A stretch of 64,000 bases of DNA, taken from the NCBI GenBank assembly GCA_002224055.1, contig AZLU01000003.1:62001-126000 (forward strand). Reading direction: 5' to 3'. This stretch comes from Pezizomycotina sp. ARF18 (lineage: Eukaryota > Ascomycota). Both the position numbers and the translations under genes were made by a program. The notes beneath the pieces were generated by a model. The model saw only the letters and a program-made list of their open reading frames with translations. It was not told the origin of the DNA and did no database searches. This document shows, piece by piece, positions 1-11,540 of the stretch (the first letter of the stretch is position 1; each line of letters opens with the position of its first letter).

Positions 1-692
1 AAATGAAAAGCATGACGGGTAAGGAGGCGCGGAGCTCGGAAACGTGGCCATCCGGGTTGAGCAGCTGGACGACAAACTTGAGTTTGTGCCTAACCTTGAT
101 GTTGGCGACCTCGCAGTCCTGCAGGCATCTCGACAGCGCCTTGGAAGGTTTACCCGCTCGTCAATGACCACCTTGCTCACCGTCGTCCGCTTCTGATAGC
201 TCTGGTGCAGTGAACTCGTGGGTGATGATATTCCTGACGTCCGACTTTACGTGTGTCCTGGGGGTGAACGTGTGCAGCTCCTTAAGCGAGACGGTAATCT
301 TGCCCAGGTTGAGACCTTCAGCAGGGGGATGAGGTTGAGGTGTACGGGTATCGAGCTGCCAAAGACGACGGCCTTGTTGGGAATGCTGATGCTATACTCG
401 ATCTTCTGCGGCCAAACGTTCTCTACCGCATCGTCTGCGAGAACTCCAGGGAGCTAGGTGGGAGCGTCCTGATGATCCTGAGGTGTTTTCCCGCGCAGTC
501 AGGTTGGGCGCCAGGAATCCCTGTCGAGGACGGCCTTCATGTTCCATACGATGTGTGCCGTGTGTAACCCTTCCACAGACTCGGGAACGTTTCGGGGATG
601 ATGTGCTCAAACGGGAACTCGTGGTTTCCGGCGCCAATCGTGTGTTTCTCGGCGGGCAAGAAGGAGCCGAAGTCGTGCTGGTAGACGGGCAT
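1..692 (-). CDS. Alpha-arrestin (ART/Rod1/CreD-like), partial, frameshifted
   Basis: Alpha-arrestins are adaptors that bring Rsp5/HulA-type ubiquitin ligases to plasma-membrane transporters for endocytosis. Reading right to left, the minus strand gives the N-terminal arrestin hallmark (GAGNHEFPFEHIIP, near 600-650), then VEGLHTAHIVWNMKAVLDRD, IIRTLPPSSLEFSQTM, VENVWPQKIEYSIS and a stretch with IPLLKGLNLGKITVSLKE, then KVRHKLKFVVQLLNPDGHVSELRASLP at the window edge. This is the order in ART proteins: the arrestin N sandwich followed by the start of the C sandwich. The pieces lie in different minus frames, so at least four small frameshifts interrupt it. The gene runs off the left edge, so the PPxY motifs usual in the tail cannot be checked. 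The first readable Met is at 690-692, but an upstream exon is likely. Family is clear; the exact paralogue is not. Confidence 0.8.
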
Positions 693-699
693 CCATCTT

Positions 700-3600
700 G
701 AATGTCTTTGGTGAGTGACCGAAACCCGAGTTATGGAAGTCCGGAACTCTATTCAGGTAATAGCTTTAACAAACTGTTAATCCACAAGCAATCTGAGGAG
801 AGCTGCAGAGACAAGAACCAAAAAAAAAAAAAAAAAACCAAGTGTTTCAAAGAGCGTTTTGAACCGGGGAAAAACTCTCCCCTCCAAGCAACGGTTGGAT
901 GGGTAAACGGTAGAAGCAGGGCGAGGAAACATACCTAAATCTTTGGCTTGCTACGAGTTTCAGGCTTAGCGATTTGGCGCTAACGGGTTCGGATAATAAC
1001 AGAACGATCCGTCCCTTGAGCAGAAGCGCGGCTGATTCACCCTCATTTCCTCTTAGGACCAGAAGATCTTCGTCTAACCTGTAAATATAGGCAAAAATAT
1101 CGCTCAGCAACTAAGGATCATAATTGAGAAAAATTGGTGGTGAAAATTGTCAAAGCCCGGTGTTTTATAATGATCGTGAGAAAAAAGTATGGGGTGGTGA
1201 AGCATTGGTTGTCGCAGACAGAAGCAGGGGACAGAAATAAAAATAAAAATAAAAATAAAAATTTTCGAATAATAAAAATTCGCCGAAAAAGCCGTCGTCG
1301 CAAAACCACAAAAAAAAAAAAAAAAAAAAAAGGTATTTTTTTTTTTTTAATGTCCGCCGAAAACTCTGTAACAGCGCCTTCTGAAGACACATCACCACCA
1401 AACCAAGCAAGCAAAACTTCGTCGCTGGCGGTTTTATCGCCAATGCGAACGTACGTATCTCAAACAGGCTTACAGCCTTCTTGTGAACGATGACATGATG
1501 GAGATATATGTGGTTGTGTGTGTCGCTATGATGTGGTTATGATTTTCGGGAAGAATCGGTTTGGGTGTTCTTTTTCTTTTTTTTTTTTTTTTGTGTTGCT
1601 TTTTGCTCTATACAAGAGCTGTGTCGTAAAATAGAGGTTAACGAAAGAAGCTTCGAAACGACCGTTATGGTGTATGTTTTGTATGTATGTATTCTCTTTG
1701 ACAATTGGTGAGAGAAGGAGAGTAAGTGAGAGTAAGTGAGAAGAAAGTAGGAGGAAGAGGATCAGGACTTGGAGGGCAGGGCGGCGTGATATTTATTCAG
1801 AATTGAGGGCATGCAATGTACTGTATCCCTCATCACAGGCTGTAGATAGATAGGAGAGGCCGCGCAAAAAACACAAGCAGCGTACCCAGGAACGAATGGC
1901 TGACTGATGGAGGGTAGAGATAGGGGAAAGCAAAAGAAAAGAAAAAAAAGAAAGAAAGAAAGAAAGAAAGAAAGGAAAAAAAAAGGACTTGCATACGGAT
2001 TGTATCATCATCCAACCCCCATTGCCAGTCAAACTGACACTAACTAGTAACTACTGCTTGGTTGGGGGCGCTTTTTACCAGTAGAAAGAAGAAAAAGAAA
2101 AGAATAAGAGAGAGATAGAGAGGGAGAGAGGGGAGAGAGGGAGAAGGAAAAAGAAATAAGCTGCATCTAGCTTAGTATACACTACAGATCCCTGAGCGCC
2201 TCGAAAAAAGAAAAAAAAAAGAAAGAAAAGAAAAGAAAAGTGAAAGGAAAAAGTAGAGCAGAAGGAAGGATATATTGGGTGTAGGAGTAATATAAACATG
2301 TACACGGTATTCTTGCATTCTGTGGTGGATTGGGTGGTAGAAAAAGAATTTATCGCTTCTGAAAGAAAAACGGCTGTTGACAGAAAGCGGCAATAGCGAC
2401 CCAGGAAGAAATAATTAATTGGTGCCATTATAAAAAAATAAAAATCCAAAACGGTAACTCCACGGTAACCGACTCACGGAAATCATATGAAAGGTAGACA
2501 AGTTGAATAACCAAACAATTTATCCACGGCTAACACGAAAAGTCTTTTTCTTTCCTTCTCTCACAATCCAAAACAGCTATTCTTCCTTCTTTCCTTCTAA
2601 CACACCATGCGCATGGACAGAATGGCCCATGCTTCTACTCTACGAAAAAGAAGTGACTTCCGATTGCTTCCTCTGTTCCTGTTATTGGATGTACCCATAT
2701 TTTATTATTATTATTATATTATTCTCTTCTTTTTATTATTATCCCCTGGGATTTTGTTCTTTTTTAGGAACCGTTTGGCGGCGGTTTATCGAGGGCAGCT
2801 GAAAAAAAAAAAAAAAAAAAACGGAGCGAGAATATACCACCAGTAACGAGTGCAGTACGTACACAAGAAAATCACGGTGAACGGGGAAAAAGCAACCGCG
2901 CCGATTCCAACGGGCATCTATCCGGTGGGTTTGTGGTTGTCAAATAAATCCTGCCAAAAAAAAAAAAAAAAGGGCGGCCGTACTGAAAGAGAAGAGTGGG
3001 AGAGGTATGAGAGGAGGTAGAGACTGAAGCAGTGAAGAAAAAGCCACTGAAAGCCCAAACGAACCTGCAATTTGCTGCTTTCGTTTATCTCAAATCGTTC
3101 CCTGTCGTCAAAACCTACATTCTCTGGGGAGGCTACCGTTGCTTATGCAGTTCAGTTCGTTCGTTACTGCTGACAAAGGATTCCAGCCCCCTTCAGAAGA
3201 AGAAGAGGAAAAGGACAGACCGAGTATTTCTGATTCCAGCCAAAGCAGGCCTGCCGTCAGGCTTTTTTTTCTTTTTTTTTTCTTATTACCTTTTCCTTTG
3301 AGTATACTGAAATGGAAATTGCCAATGTCCCACAAAATGCAGGAAAATGCAGGAAATACGGGCTTGCGTTCGATGAGCGGAGTGGTGGACACTGGACTGT
3401 GGACCACTGCACAGCCAAGTAGTGGAGTAACGAGACTTTGAGTGAGGCTCGTTGCTCTTTTTTTTCACAATTATCCCCTGGTTTTGGTTTTTCTCAGTGC
3501 TCACTTCCCTGTACACCCCCAATATTTTCAAGTAATGAAATGTCTAAGTTTTCTCGATCTTCATTCAATACTCCTCTGTATTTCCGGGATTTCGTTTGCT

Positions 3601-5440
3601 AACAGAAATTCCATTGTGCTGCTTTTTCGTGCTAGATGCTTCTCAACCTTCATTCTCCAGTCAGAAGCACAAAAGCAGCTTTTTTTGCTTGTCGTTGAAG
3701 CGTTATGTGAAAAGCCATTCCGTCTTCCGCTGCAATAGTAGGAACCTCTATTTGCATCTTGCATCCCAGATTGATCTGCCCTTGCAGTCTGCTCTCTCCG
3801 CATTTTCAATCGCTCCTGACTTTTTTCTTCAAGCCGGAACAGGCCGTCAGCCAATAGATCCAGGAACGTTTTTTTTTTTTTTTTTTGCCGCTTTTACCTT
3901 TTACCCCTTTGCCGCGAAAAAAGAAGTGTTTTGACGGGCGATTTTTTGTACCAATACAGTACTGGCGTGGGTCCAGACTCCAGAGCGTCGAGAAATGTCG
4001 AGACTTTCGACCCTCCAAGAGGGGTAACAAGAAGTGGTGGACGCAGGTACACGACCCGCTTGTTTTTTTTCCCGTTTGCTATTAGGTATTTTTATTTTTT
4101 CGGAGGATAGTGTTGAGCTGCACACTTGAAACTTGAAACGCAAGCGAGCTGTTCGGTTACTCTCTTTTTTTGCTTGGTGGTGCTTTTTTCTGCCCCTGGC
4201 TAACGATGGAATAGGGAAGTATCGTCAGGAACCTTGGGAGGGGACTCCACTTTTCTCAAACTACCCTATTTCTCTGCATGTGGAGTTTAAACTCCACAAA
4301 AATAGCCACTGTCCTGCAGGAATGAGAAACCGGACGATCCCTAGAAACAGGACCAGCTCGGCACCGGATAATAAAATGATGCTTAACACACACATATATT
4401 CTATTGCTGTGGTCACGAAAAATACCAAATAGTGGGGGGAATTCTAGGAAACAAACAGCCTACAGGACCCTTCGGTGCCAGACCGCCCGGTTTTCCCGCG
4501 CCTCTGTCACCCGCGTATCCAGCCACTCTTGTTTCCCTCGCGATGCATAACTCGGCACATTCTTTTCCCCTCTTTACAGTACTCAAGCCCTTTTCTGCTC
4601 AGTCACAGTTATTTCTGCCTAATACATCGTAGCTCGGTGCTGTTCGGTAGAATAAGCCATTCAGTCATCGTCGCTTCAAAAGCCACAGTCTAGCAAATCG
4701 CTTGGGTAAAAAGTTATACAAGTCGCTTGTTTACATTCAAAGTTGTCCCACACTTGCATGAGGGGAACATGGATTAGCTTTGGTAAATAGCCTTCAAATG
4801 CTTGAATCTTGATGGATTTCGCCGGTGCCGAAATACGAGGTAGGCGTCGTTTTACCTTTTATTTTATTTCAACCTTTTTGGACTTGGATGTATTTGTGAA
4901 AATGATACGAGAATCCCCTCCCCAAAAAAAAAGGAAAAAAAAAAAAAAAAAGAGGCTTCTTTTTCCGTTACCTCTCTTTTCAGGAGCAGGTAACCTATCG
5001 CCTAGGCGTAAGGTTGGCCGTTGGTCATGTATAAAATGTCCGCCGGGGGGAGGGGGGAAAACGGATACATCATACCTCTGAAAATTTCAGAGAGGTATTT
5101 TAACCGTCTTTTTTGCTCTCAGGGTGACCGTGACCCAATGAACCCAGCGTGATCTCTCTTCTGGAAAAAAAAAAAAAAAAAAAGCCTTTGGCCAGCGATA
5201 TTACTCTTTTAAGTGTCAACACTAAGAGAGGGGGAATGGGGAAAAGTATTGTATCTATGCACTCCCTTAAGGTCAACATGTTCCTTTCTTGGATCCGCGT
5301 CTCGTAAAATTAAATCAGAGTAATAGTAAGCATGAAGGATGCGCGAGGGCTTCCGCTATGTTGCGAACATCCTCCCCTCCACGAGTATCTTAGTGGAAGT
5401 CTCCAAATTTCACAATCCACAGAATGAAGACCAATTCTCA
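700..5440. other. AT-rich intergenic stretch with poly-A/T and simple repeats
   Basis: No recognisable gene on either strand. The stretch holds A runs at about 1310-1331, 2802-2820, 2956-2971, 4932-4951, 5163-5183 and 5463-5485, T runs near 1580-1592 and 3869-3886, an AAATA-type repeat near 1230-1260, an AAAG tract near 1945-1980 and purine-rich blocks at 2090-2250. A tandem AAAATGCAGG pair lies near 3337. Open frames here mostly translate homopolymers into Lys, Phe or Glu strings and I regard them as spurious. Confidence 0.7.
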
Positions 5441-5444
5441 GGTT

Positions 5445-5462
5445 CTAATTTTTCTTTTGTTG

Positions 5463-5493
<31 letters not shown>

Positions 5494-7334
5494 AGGAAGA
5501 AAAGAAGGATCCGGCGAATTGCACACCTAGGGGCATCGTAGAACTGAAGGATTCGTTCCACGCGACGTCCTCTGGAGGCTGCTCGTTTGAATAATGACGA
5601 ATATGTAGGTATAAGCTTTCGAATAGGAGATAGTGCGCCGTGGGCAGAGCTTACTCGGCGGAGCAGGATGCCTGAGAAGTAATCGCATAAGGCGGGGCCG
5701 TCTCTGGTAAACTCTTCCTCTTCCTGGGAAGCACCTTGATTCGCGACCCAGGTTTCCACGGGTTCCATGCTGATATCGAGTAGTTTCCTGGCGGTGTTTG
5801 CGATTTCGTTCCTTCCTTTGCGGTAGTCCAGCGCCATCCGCAGAGCGTCTTCGCTCTTCTCATCGAGCAGGCCTTGATCGTATTGCGCGATCATACGAGT
5901 GATGCCGATATTCGAACTTGAGTTCGCCGCCATGTTAATCGTCTTATAGTAGTCAATGAGCGCGCCCAGCCTCCGGGATCCTGTCCTCGGCGCCGCCGAC
6001 GCAGGAGGATTGCGGATCGGCGGCTTCAGCCTGTAGATCATGCGGCTAGGGCCAGTACTAGTTTCCGGCAGTGGTAGGTGGCAGGATCCGTCGTCCTCTT
6101 TACGTCCTTCAATCATGGTGTGTCCTGGCGTAGGATGCACCGACCAAAGCCGAGGAGTTCTGCTTTTATGAAAGCTGATCTTCCTTTAAATGTGTACAGC
6201 TTGTGTATCGCGTTCGGCATTGCTCTCAATGTGTGCGATGGCGTCTTTGGGGTTCGGTTATATCTGTCCGCCTCTACCTTTTCGTCACTCGTTGGCGGTC
6301 GGCCGATGATTCCACCCCATTCATCTATCACTGAGCTTACTAGCGCACCCATGAACACCCCGCCTCGATTGCGGTTACTTCCAGATACAGGGAAGCCGGA
6401 AGACTCCTCTGATTTTGTGCCGGCTGCGATGAGCGTGTACGACATTGGGTTTTCCCAGGCGCCCGAGTAACAAGACGTCAGGAGAAGGGTAACCCTGCCT
6501 TCCGCGGCGAGATGTCGGCGAGAAACTCGATGGGCTATACAACCTACAATGGCCATCTTTGGACTCTCAATACAGAGATCTCCTTTTGACCCTCTACCCC
6601 AATCTATGCACTACTTGGCGTCTGCGCCATGGCAGTTCACCACAACGACGAGTCTCTCTCCTTTTCGGTCTCCTTTGCATACTTTCGAACCGCCTCTCGG
6701 AACAGGTCTAAAATTATGTCCTTGGGTATTAGGCTTGAAAACCCTTTGTCTCCTTCGCCGAACATGACCAACCTGTCGTTTTCTGGAGTACCTAGGCACA
6801 GGCCCTCCGTCTCCTTCGCTACTCGCATTCGGACATGATTGACAGCCAACACTCTCCGATGACATTCTCATATCTTAGTAACCCGTACGCTGCCGCGAAA
6901 TCGGTGAACATCCATTCGTCGTCCATGCACTCGGCCGCGCAGAGACCAACGAGACGGATGTTTTCACTGAAGACGCTAGGTACTACACATGTCGGTTTCT
7001 CTGAAGGCTTTGTTTTTTCTGGGTCCTTGGGGTCCGTATCATTCACGATGGTCTCCTTCCTGCCCTCGTCCTTGCCGACGATGGTTGCATGGTTATCTCC
7101 ATCTGCTCCGTCTCCATCTCGTCTTCGCGATTTACTCTATCCGATAAGTTCTTCGAACCGCTTGCCAATCCAAATTTTGCTGGACATCCTCTTTATGGCC
7201 TTTTCCCTCCATGATTCATTTTTTTCGTCTCCCTTGGTTGAAGTCACTTCCTCCACAGTCTCGGCACCATCCCGCCCTCCCGCAAGCAAATCCGCTGTCG
7301 ACCGGGACAACTTGTGCCTGATGTTCCGTAACAT
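5445..7334 (-). CDS. Caspase-like (peptidase C14-type) fungal protein, frameshifted
   Basis: Fragments in several minus frames read in order as one fungal caspase-like protein. The N-terminal start at 7334 begins MLRNIRHKLSRS. The middle block (about 6819-7046) has VVPSVFSENIRLVGL and DDEWMFTDFAAAYGLLR. Next comes GTPENDRLVMFGEGDKGFSS (6640-6790). The catalytic-type His lies in VVVNCHGADAK near 6629-6631 and the Cys in LLLTSCYSGAWEN at 6470-6472, matching the His-Gly and Cys of the clan CD peptidase fold. The tail (5520-6140) is Arg- and Ser-rich. Such proteins are common, multi-copy and poorly characterised in Pezizomycotina; a role in regulated cell death is inference from the fold. An in-frame stop near 7137 and at least three frame changes break it. 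The last open part runs into a poly-T tract, so the true stop is uncertain. Confidence 0.72.
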
Positions 7335-8255
7335 TTTAATCAGCTACCTTCTTCTTTACTGCGTTAACCGGCGGACGAATTACTGGCGGGAATATGACTT
7401 TTATTCTTTCTTCTTTGCTGAACAAAAGCTTCTAGGATCGCGATCTCGGATTCATTCATTAGCTAAAGACAGGCGAGTTCGAAAATTTTCAATCTCATTT
7501 ATATATGCTTTTGTTTCAAACCAAGTTTGGAATCTAAAATTAAACCAGGTAGTCGACCACCACCATCCTAAAATATGGAGTCTGGAAACATTGCGTAGTA
7601 GAGTTCATGTATGATTCCCCCCAACGGGACGAACTAGATGAAGAGAAAAGAAACGCAGAACGCGTAAAGAACGAAACTTCTTCTGTTTCGCAAACTTTTT
7701 TTTTTTCTTATAGGCGAGAGCGACCATTTAACGGTGATAATATCTTATTCGGAGTGTTTCGCGATTACGTGAGAATAAACTTGACTTTGCCTTTCATATC
7801 TAAAACCCGGACTTTGGATTCCTCAAAACTTTTTTTTTTCGATCGAACGCAAGCCTCAGTGAGAGCATATGAGATTTTTAAGGAGTAAACTTTTTTTTTT
7901 TTTTTTTTTAGGCTCAGTTATACCTGTCAAGTGATGGCGATCGCAAACGCCAAAGGAATCAATCTTGAAAATCAGTCAATTTCGACTCGGTTCCTGACAC
8001 CACAATATTTGAGTTTATCGTATATATATACTAGCATAATACAGCTATTCTTGTATCCATCCATCTGGGAAAGAAGAGCTTCTTTAAGCGACCATGGGGG
8101 CTTTTCTCGCGCGCGTGTAACACCACCGCTTCCGTCGCTTTTCGTTATACGCTGGCCTCCTCCTCCTCCTGCCAGACTGCATAGCTACTGAAGTATACTT
8201 ACTATTTTCATAGTCTAGTATTACTCTGAGAGATATTATTTTGCAGATTATTTCG

Positions 8256-8290
<35 letters not shown>

Positions 8291-11225
8291 CCTTTGTGGT
8301 TTAGATGTTCAGATGTTTAGATGTACCTAGTACATTTGTGTTCTCGTCTATCGTTACATCGCTCTGGGGAGAAATCTTCTCGCGGAATAGTTGCCATTCA
8401 GCACTGAAGTCAATACTAGGTTATTTCGCGTTTTATTACGAAGATTTCTAGGCGTGGAACGAGAGAAATAAAAACAATATTCTTTTCATCCGGCCTTAAT
8501 AAACATATTGTCGTAGGTATGATAAGCTCTTCTACTCCTTATACTGATTACCTGGTCTGTGTTTATAGGAACTCTGGGGGGCGTAATAAGATGCAGCGAG
8601 AGTCAGATCCTCAATAATCTTCAGTCTTATCACCCATCTTCATTAGTGGAAATTCCGTTTTCTGTTCTTTACACCTTTTTTTTTGGAATCTTGAAGCTAT
8701 CTTTCCTATAGTTTCATTCGGAGCGAATTATTAGGTCAGTGTTGCGAGTCGAGAGTCGAGTGATTCGGCGGGGCTTTCTTATCAATTTCTTCGGCACACT
8801 TCACCGGCTGTTTTACACGGCCCAACCGTCGCAGTTGAGAGAGCGAAAAACCCGGCACGGAATCGGTTTTGGCATTCGGGAGGGGCAAGGATAATGGCGA
8901 AATATCTTTCATCATTATCGGATGGGGAAAAATTTCTCTTCTTTCTTTTTCCTCTTATCCTAAACAACGTGTTGCTATCATATATTCTCGGTTGTGCATT
9001 AAGAAAAAAAAAAAGAATCCTTGAAGATTTTTCATTCTTGAAATCTCGCTTGTTGATCAAGACTGAGCTCATCAGCCTTAAAGAAAAAGAACACCCCTTG
9101 CGAATGCGCTTTCCCGCTAGGAAGGGTTGCCTTATGTCAATTTATTATATCTTCCGATGCATTTCTAGTTCTTTTAATTCTCCTAGGGATGCGCTTTTTA
9201 TTTATCTCGCTCTTATAAATTGTAAAGATAGCAACACTCCTAGCGGTTGCGACGGTCGCAGAATTTTTGATTTCAAAGGGATGATCTTGAGGCTTTTACA
9301 ACCTTAACTGTTCTGGTATCTCACTGATAACGTCAAACCCACTCACTCAACTCACAAGGTCTCAAATCTTTTGTTATCTTCTTGAATACGAGATCGAAAT
9401 CTCCCAGGAAAGAAGGGAAAAAAAAGAAAAAAAAGAAAGAAAAAAAGAACAGATGATAACAGTAGTCACATAAATGCGACATTGATACCGACAATCGCGA
9501 TTTTTGTCTTCTTGTTCCCAGTACCGTAAATAAACCTGTTTGACTAATTTAGCACTGTGCTATGGTAGCTATATCGAAGTGTTCCCAAGCTAATGGAAAA
9601 AAATTTTATCCCCTCCCTTTCCCTTACCGCTAAGCGGCAAGCCTTTTTCTCGATTCGAGAAGCGGATCGTTTTCCGGAAGTCATATGGTGTGCGCGTGAG
9701 CACACGGGACCTTCTGATTCGCGCGAGAAGCTCTCGTTTTGTTTATTATTAATGACCCCGTTTCCTTTGAACTCCTCTTGTTCTTATCTCTCAAAGATCT
9801 TACCACAGCTCTTAAGTTCAGGAGGAACTCATCAGTCATCCAAGTATCCATCTTGGAGCCCTCGTTTCGAACGCACAAAGAAAATTTTTTTTCTATACTC
9901 TCGATTCGAGAAATCATGCAAGTAGTAATCTGAGGCGTGATTCTTGCTTTGCTTTTGCTTTTGCATCCTGTAGATTTTTCTCTGGTCTTATCTCTGGCAA
10001 ATCACCTTCAAAAGCGCCTTGATAACAACAACAACTTGGGAGGGCGGAAGTGGGTTTCCCACTTCCGAAGCGGGCGCGAAGGGGAGGGTTTTCCCGCCTG
10101 GAGTTGCTTTTTGGACAATCGCTTTGTTTCTACCCTTTCTTAAGGCCAATCACGCTTTTTCTTTGAATGCACAACTTTAACAGTGAACGGGGAAATCTAA
10201 TTTACATTTGGATGTAGATGTATGTACCATATACCTTAAGGTAACAAATTTTCTTTTTGGCAGATCTCAATGTGGATCCGAACAAACCCCTTTTTCGAAA
10301 CACCAAAAAAAAAAAAAAAAAAAAAAGGAGAGAGAAGATAACGCCATCGTTACAGAAAATTTGGTACCTGATGCTAAAACGGAAATCTCGGCAAAGTACT
10401 AGCACCTCTTTGATTCTTTTAAAACAAACGGCAGCTAAAGTGCAAAAAGTAAAAGGTTATTTTTGTTGAGTTGGCATGTATTTCGTATCATGCACGAGGG
10501 GTCTTCTCGTATTCTTTAAAGTCCTTTTTATAATTAAACGAGACGAAGGCGAAGGGAATTGAAGTTTGGGGTCCTTGAGATGCAAAGTAAATAGGGGCAA
10601 TGAAGAGCTTACAGTTAGTTATAACTATAGCTATTCCACAATCACTTGGATTATATTAGCTAGTGTACCCAGCTATATAATATATTGTTTGATAAACAAT
10701 ACAATTGTATCATGGAACGTAAACTTTTCGCTATTTTGAGAGCTGGAATACATGAAAATAAAAAATATTTTTATTCTATTTGGCACGTCAACGTTTTAGA
10801 AAGATAGTAAGTGTTTCGTTTCGCCTTATTCAAAAACATTCCGATCTTCGGGGGAAAGGAAGGAACAGGGAAGGGAGGCGAAAAAAAAAGAAGTTACTGA
10901 GAGCGTCATAGTACAGGTCACAGAGCTATTTTAATACGAGAGATACTTGGGAGGCGAATATAAGTGCTATTTTACTCGTCACGTGAAAGACAGCTTTAGA
11001 CGATTTTTGTTACTTGTTTGGAAGCTCAGTGTGTACTCCATATTGGATATATCTTGAAGTATTCTTTGTTTAATATTGTTTCTCTTATGAAGCTATCGAA
11101 TTCTGTGCTTAAGTTCCTATTTTATATGGAATACAAGCTGCTTCTAGAAGATAGGTTGAATTGTGTGTTAAAGGAAGAAGAAACCGTGTGAGGGGTTTCC
11201 TTTTGTTTCTTCTGCTAATATCTGG
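7335..11225. other. Gene-poor AT-rich region
   Basis: No gene recognised. It contains a 32-base T run at 8259-8290, other A/T runs near 7890-7911 and 10304-10326, and an AAAG/AAAAAG tract near 9418-9450. Two moderate open frames exist: plus 8894-9307 (137 codons, Phe/Leu/Ile-rich) and minus 9681-9917 (78 codons). Neither shows a recognisable domain, splice context or family resemblance, so I do not annotate them as genes. Confidence 0.6.
8259..8290. repeat. Poly-T run, 32 bases
   Basis: The longest homopolymer I see in the window: 32 uninterrupted T. It is flanked on the right by a short imperfect repeat of TTTAGATG/TTCAGATG. It is probably subject to length error in sequencing. Confidence 0.9.
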
Positions 11226-11540
11226 GCAAATACCCGCGATGTCGCTGCGTTTAGCCAAAACTTTAGGTTTTGAGCCCTTAACGAAGAACTTCACTATTCT
11301 CCCTGCTATTAGCATTAGCAATCACAGCTAGCTATATCTTATATATTTAAAGGCAGACGTGCCTACAACTTGTATATTTTAAACTTTATGCTCAATAAAA
11401 TCCTTTTGCTCACATATGATTTGAAAGGTTTGAACCTACAGCTATAACTACTATAATGCTAATAACAGGAAGAATAGTAAAGTTCTTATAAGGGCTTGAA
11501 ACTAAGGTTTGGCCAAATGCAGCGACATCGCGGTATTTGC
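11226..11540. mobile_element. MITE-like element with about 95-bp terminal inverted repeats
   Basis: The left arm (about 11226-11330) and right arm (about 11440-11540) are inverted copies. The left starts GCAAATACCCGCGATGTCGC; the right, read on the minus strand, starts GCAAATACCGCGATGTCGC. The match continues through GAGCCCTTA/AAGCCCTTA, a TTACTATTC-like block and TATTAGCATTA, with small indels and mainly transition differences. About 110 AT-rich bases separate the arms and there is no coding capacity. This is the layout of a non-autonomous DNA transposon (MITE or foldback element). Target-site duplication is not clear. I cannot assign a superfamily, and no second copy is visible in this window. 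Confidence 0.75.

Noticed and set aside
8894-9307. 137-codon plus-strand open frame with hydrophobic stretches
   Set aside because: Composition follows local T-richness, no family resemblance, and the opposite strand is equally open in part.
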